Shown here: positions 62,502 through 64,000 of the stretch, piece by piece
Layout: each line of letters starts with the position of its first letter
Numbering within the stretch: position 1 is the first letter of the stretch
Origin: Solirubrobacterales bacterium
Lineage (GTDB): Bacteria; Actinomycetota; Thermoleophilia; Solirubrobacterales; 70-9
Reading direction: 5' to 3'
Assembly: GCA_009691195.1 (NCBI GenBank)
Contig: SHVA01000009.1
Coordinates: 1 to 64,000, forward strand
Length of the DNA stretch: 64,000 nucleotides
The notes under the pieces: generated by a model
Seen by the model: only the letters and a program-made list of their open reading frames with translations
Database searches by the model: none
What the model was told of the DNA's origin: nothing
Made by a program: the position numbers and the translations under genes

Positions 62502-64000
62502 TCAGAACTCGATCTGCGACCCGAGGAAGACCGTCTGCTCACGGGGCAGGCGGAAGTAGTCGGCGGGCTCCGCCGCAATCGTCGCGGTGGCGAGAAAGAG
62601 GTGCTTGCGCCAGACGCTCATCCCGGGCCGGTCGCTGACCCTGAGCTCGATCTTGGAGAGGAAGTAGGAGGCCTCCTCCGCCTCGAGCGGGCACTTGACG
62701 CCGGCCTCGGCGGTCAGCCTGATCAGCGCCGGAACGTCGTACTGCTCGAAGTAGCCGTGCTTGGCGCGCACGAAGGTGATGCCGTCATCCTTGTGGCCCA
62801 GCTCGTCGATCTCGAGCCGCTCCGAGTCCGGGATCCGCGGCACCGGCATGGTCTCGAGCGAGAGCACGACCACGTGCTCGTGCAGCGAGTGCAGGCGGTC
62901 CACGTTCGCGCGCATCGACAGCGGCGCCGTCACCCGGCCGCGGTTCATGAACACCGCGGTTCCGGGCACCCGCGCGATCGGGGGCTCCTCGGCCCGGAGC
63001 TCGGTGATGAACTCCGGCAGCAGCCCCTCGACCCGCAGCCGTTCCTCGGTCACGAGCGCTCGGCCCCGGAACCAGGTGACCATCACCGTGAACCCGACGA
63101 CCCCGATCGTCAGCGGCAGCCAGCCGCCGTGGGGAATCTTGGTCAGGTTGGCGCCGAGGAAGGCGAGCTCCACGACCAGGAAACCTGACGCCCCCGGCGC
63201 CGCCAGCCAGAAGGGCTTGTGCCAGCGGTGGCGGACGAGGACGAAGAAGAGGATCGTCGTGATGATGAGCGTGCCCGTGACTGCCAGCCCGTAGGCGGCG
63301 GCGAGCTTGGTCGAGGTCTGGAATGTGAAGACGAGCGTGAGCACGGCCCCCAGCAGCAGCCAGTTCATGAACGGGACGTAGACCTGCCCGATCTCGTCCT
63401 CGGAGGTGTGGATCACCCTCAGACGCGGCAGGTAGCCGAGCTGCGCAGCCTGGTGGGCGATCGAGAAGGCGCCCGAGATCACCGCCTGCGAGGCGATCAC
63501 GGTCGCGGTGGTGGCGAGCACGACGAGCGGGATCAATCCGTCGTCGGGCACCAGCTTGAAGAAGGGCTCGCTGATCGCGCTCGGGTCATCGAGGATCAGC
63601 CCTCCCTGGCCCAGGTAACTGAGGATGCAGGCGGGGAAAACGAGCAGCAGCCACGCGCGGCTGATCGCGGAGCGCCCGAAATGGCCGAGGTCGGCGTAAA
63701 GTGCCTCGGCGCCGGTGATCGCCAGCACCACCGCGGCCAGCGAGAAGAAGCCGGTCGTGCCACCGCTGAAGAGGAAGTCGAGCGCGTAGCTGGGCGAGAG
63801 CGCCTTCAGCACCCCCGGGTGCATCGCGATCCCGCGGATGCCGAGGATGCCGATGGTCAGGAACCAGACGGTCATGATCGGCCCGAACACGCGGGCGACC
63901 ACGGCGGTGCCGAGCCTCTGGCTCGCGAACAGGACGACGATGATCGTCGCCGTGATCGGAACCACAAGGCTCTCGAGGGAGGGCTCGATCACCTCGATCC
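62502..64000 (-). CDS. kup: Potassium uptake protein Kup (N-terminus beyond window)
   Basis: About 499 C-terminal residues. KUP/HAK membrane core: ITGAEALYADLGHFGRSAI, LSYLGQGGLI, FFKLVPDD, ATVIASQAVISGAFSIAHQAAQLGYLPRL, GQVYVPFMNWLLL, AAAYGLAVTGTLIITT. Then the cytoplasmic C-terminal domain with PGTAVFMNRG and LHEHVVVLSLETMPVPR. Proton-coupled potassium import. The frame is open to the right edge. Confidence 0.95.
   Translation of the reverse strand, partial: IEVIEPSLESLVVPITATIIVVLFASQRLGTAVVARVFGPIMTVWFLTIGILGIRGIAMHPGVLKALSPSYALDFLFSGGTTGFFSLAAVVLAITGAEALYADLGHFGRSAISRAWLLLVFPACILSYLGQGGLILDDPSAISEPFFKLVPDDGLIPLVVLATTATVIASQAVISGAFSIAHQAAQLGYLPRLRVIHTSEDEIGQVYVPFMNWLLLGAVLTLVFTFQTSTKLAAAYGLAVTGTLIITTILFFVLVRHRWHKPFWLAAPGASGFLVVELAFLGANLTKIPHGGWLPLTIGVVGFTVMVTWFRGRALVTEERLRVEGLLPEFITELRAEEPPIARVPGTAVFMNRGRVTAPLSMRANVDRLHSLHEHVVVLSLETMPVPRIPDSERLEIDELGHKDDGITFVRAKHGYFEQYDVPALIRLTAEAGVKCPLEAEEASYFLSKIELRVSDRPGMSVWRKHLFLATATIAAEPADYFRLPREQTVFLGSQIEF

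Overview
The window is about 70% GC, densely packed, and looks like a chromosomal segment of an actinobacterium, most likely class Thermoleophilia (Solirubrobacterales-like). The reasons are the codon bias, frequent GTG and TTG starts, the secreted 'IALFVALG..AYAA' protein family at 49465-50037, lysine-tailed secreted beta-helix proteins, PucR, DUF4383 and SHOCT proteins, and the preserved actinobacterial housekeeping order. There are no rRNA genes, CRISPR arrays, insertion sequences or prophages. Two tRNAs are present (Gln-TTG and Thr-TGT). The longest gene-free stretches are 226 bp (52836-53061), 173 bp (39624-39796) and 140 bp (45002-45141), and all look like ordinary promoter or leader DNA.

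Left part (1-25 kb, mostly minus strand): the information-processing and cell-wall order rsmI-metG-tatD-rsmA-ispE-(DedA/PAP2 fusion)-glmU-prs-rplY-pth-mfd, read right to left, with mfd running off the left edge. Later insertions break it: a ROK kinase, a PucR regulator, a broken SRPBCC gene, a tRNA-Gln with an HNH-nuclease remnant and a LexA-like palindrome, a UbiB-type kinase, a GDPD/lipoprotein pair and a frameshifted secreted beta-helix protein. From 25 to 34 kb come FmdB, glycyl-tRNA synthetase and a lipid module: acyl-CoA synthetase, MFS exporter, TetR regulator with a perfect operator, an R2lox-like oxidase fused to an SCP2 lipid-binding domain, and a fatty-acid 2-hydroxylase-type membrane enzyme. 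This lipid module is the most unusual locus in the window.

Middle (33-49 kb): MBL hydrolase, hsp20-lon operon, sugar MFS transporter, a degraded cupredoxin lipoprotein, TetR, a PhoD-like phosphatase, rhomboid protease, two ECF sigma operons (one with a zinc-type anti-sigma factor), a PlsC-GpsA fusion that combines two phospholipid-synthesis activities, and a maleylacetate-reductase-like dehydrogenase.

Right part (49-64 kb): secreted proteins, Ohr, sigH-rlmB-cysS, a second lipid module (SCP2-alpha/beta hydrolase, acyltransferase, SRPBCC, coiled-coil protein, acyl-CoA synthetase), ispF, a PHP phosphatase and a partial kup. ispF and cysS-rlmB-sigH are remnants of the classic ispD-ispF-cysS-rlmB-sigH order, split here by the lipid genes.

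A genome-wide style feature stands out. At least 19 protein genes have a TANNNT hexamer 6-9 nt upstream of the start codon and usually no ribosome-binding site. This is the signature of leaderless transcription, and it was used here to choose several starts.
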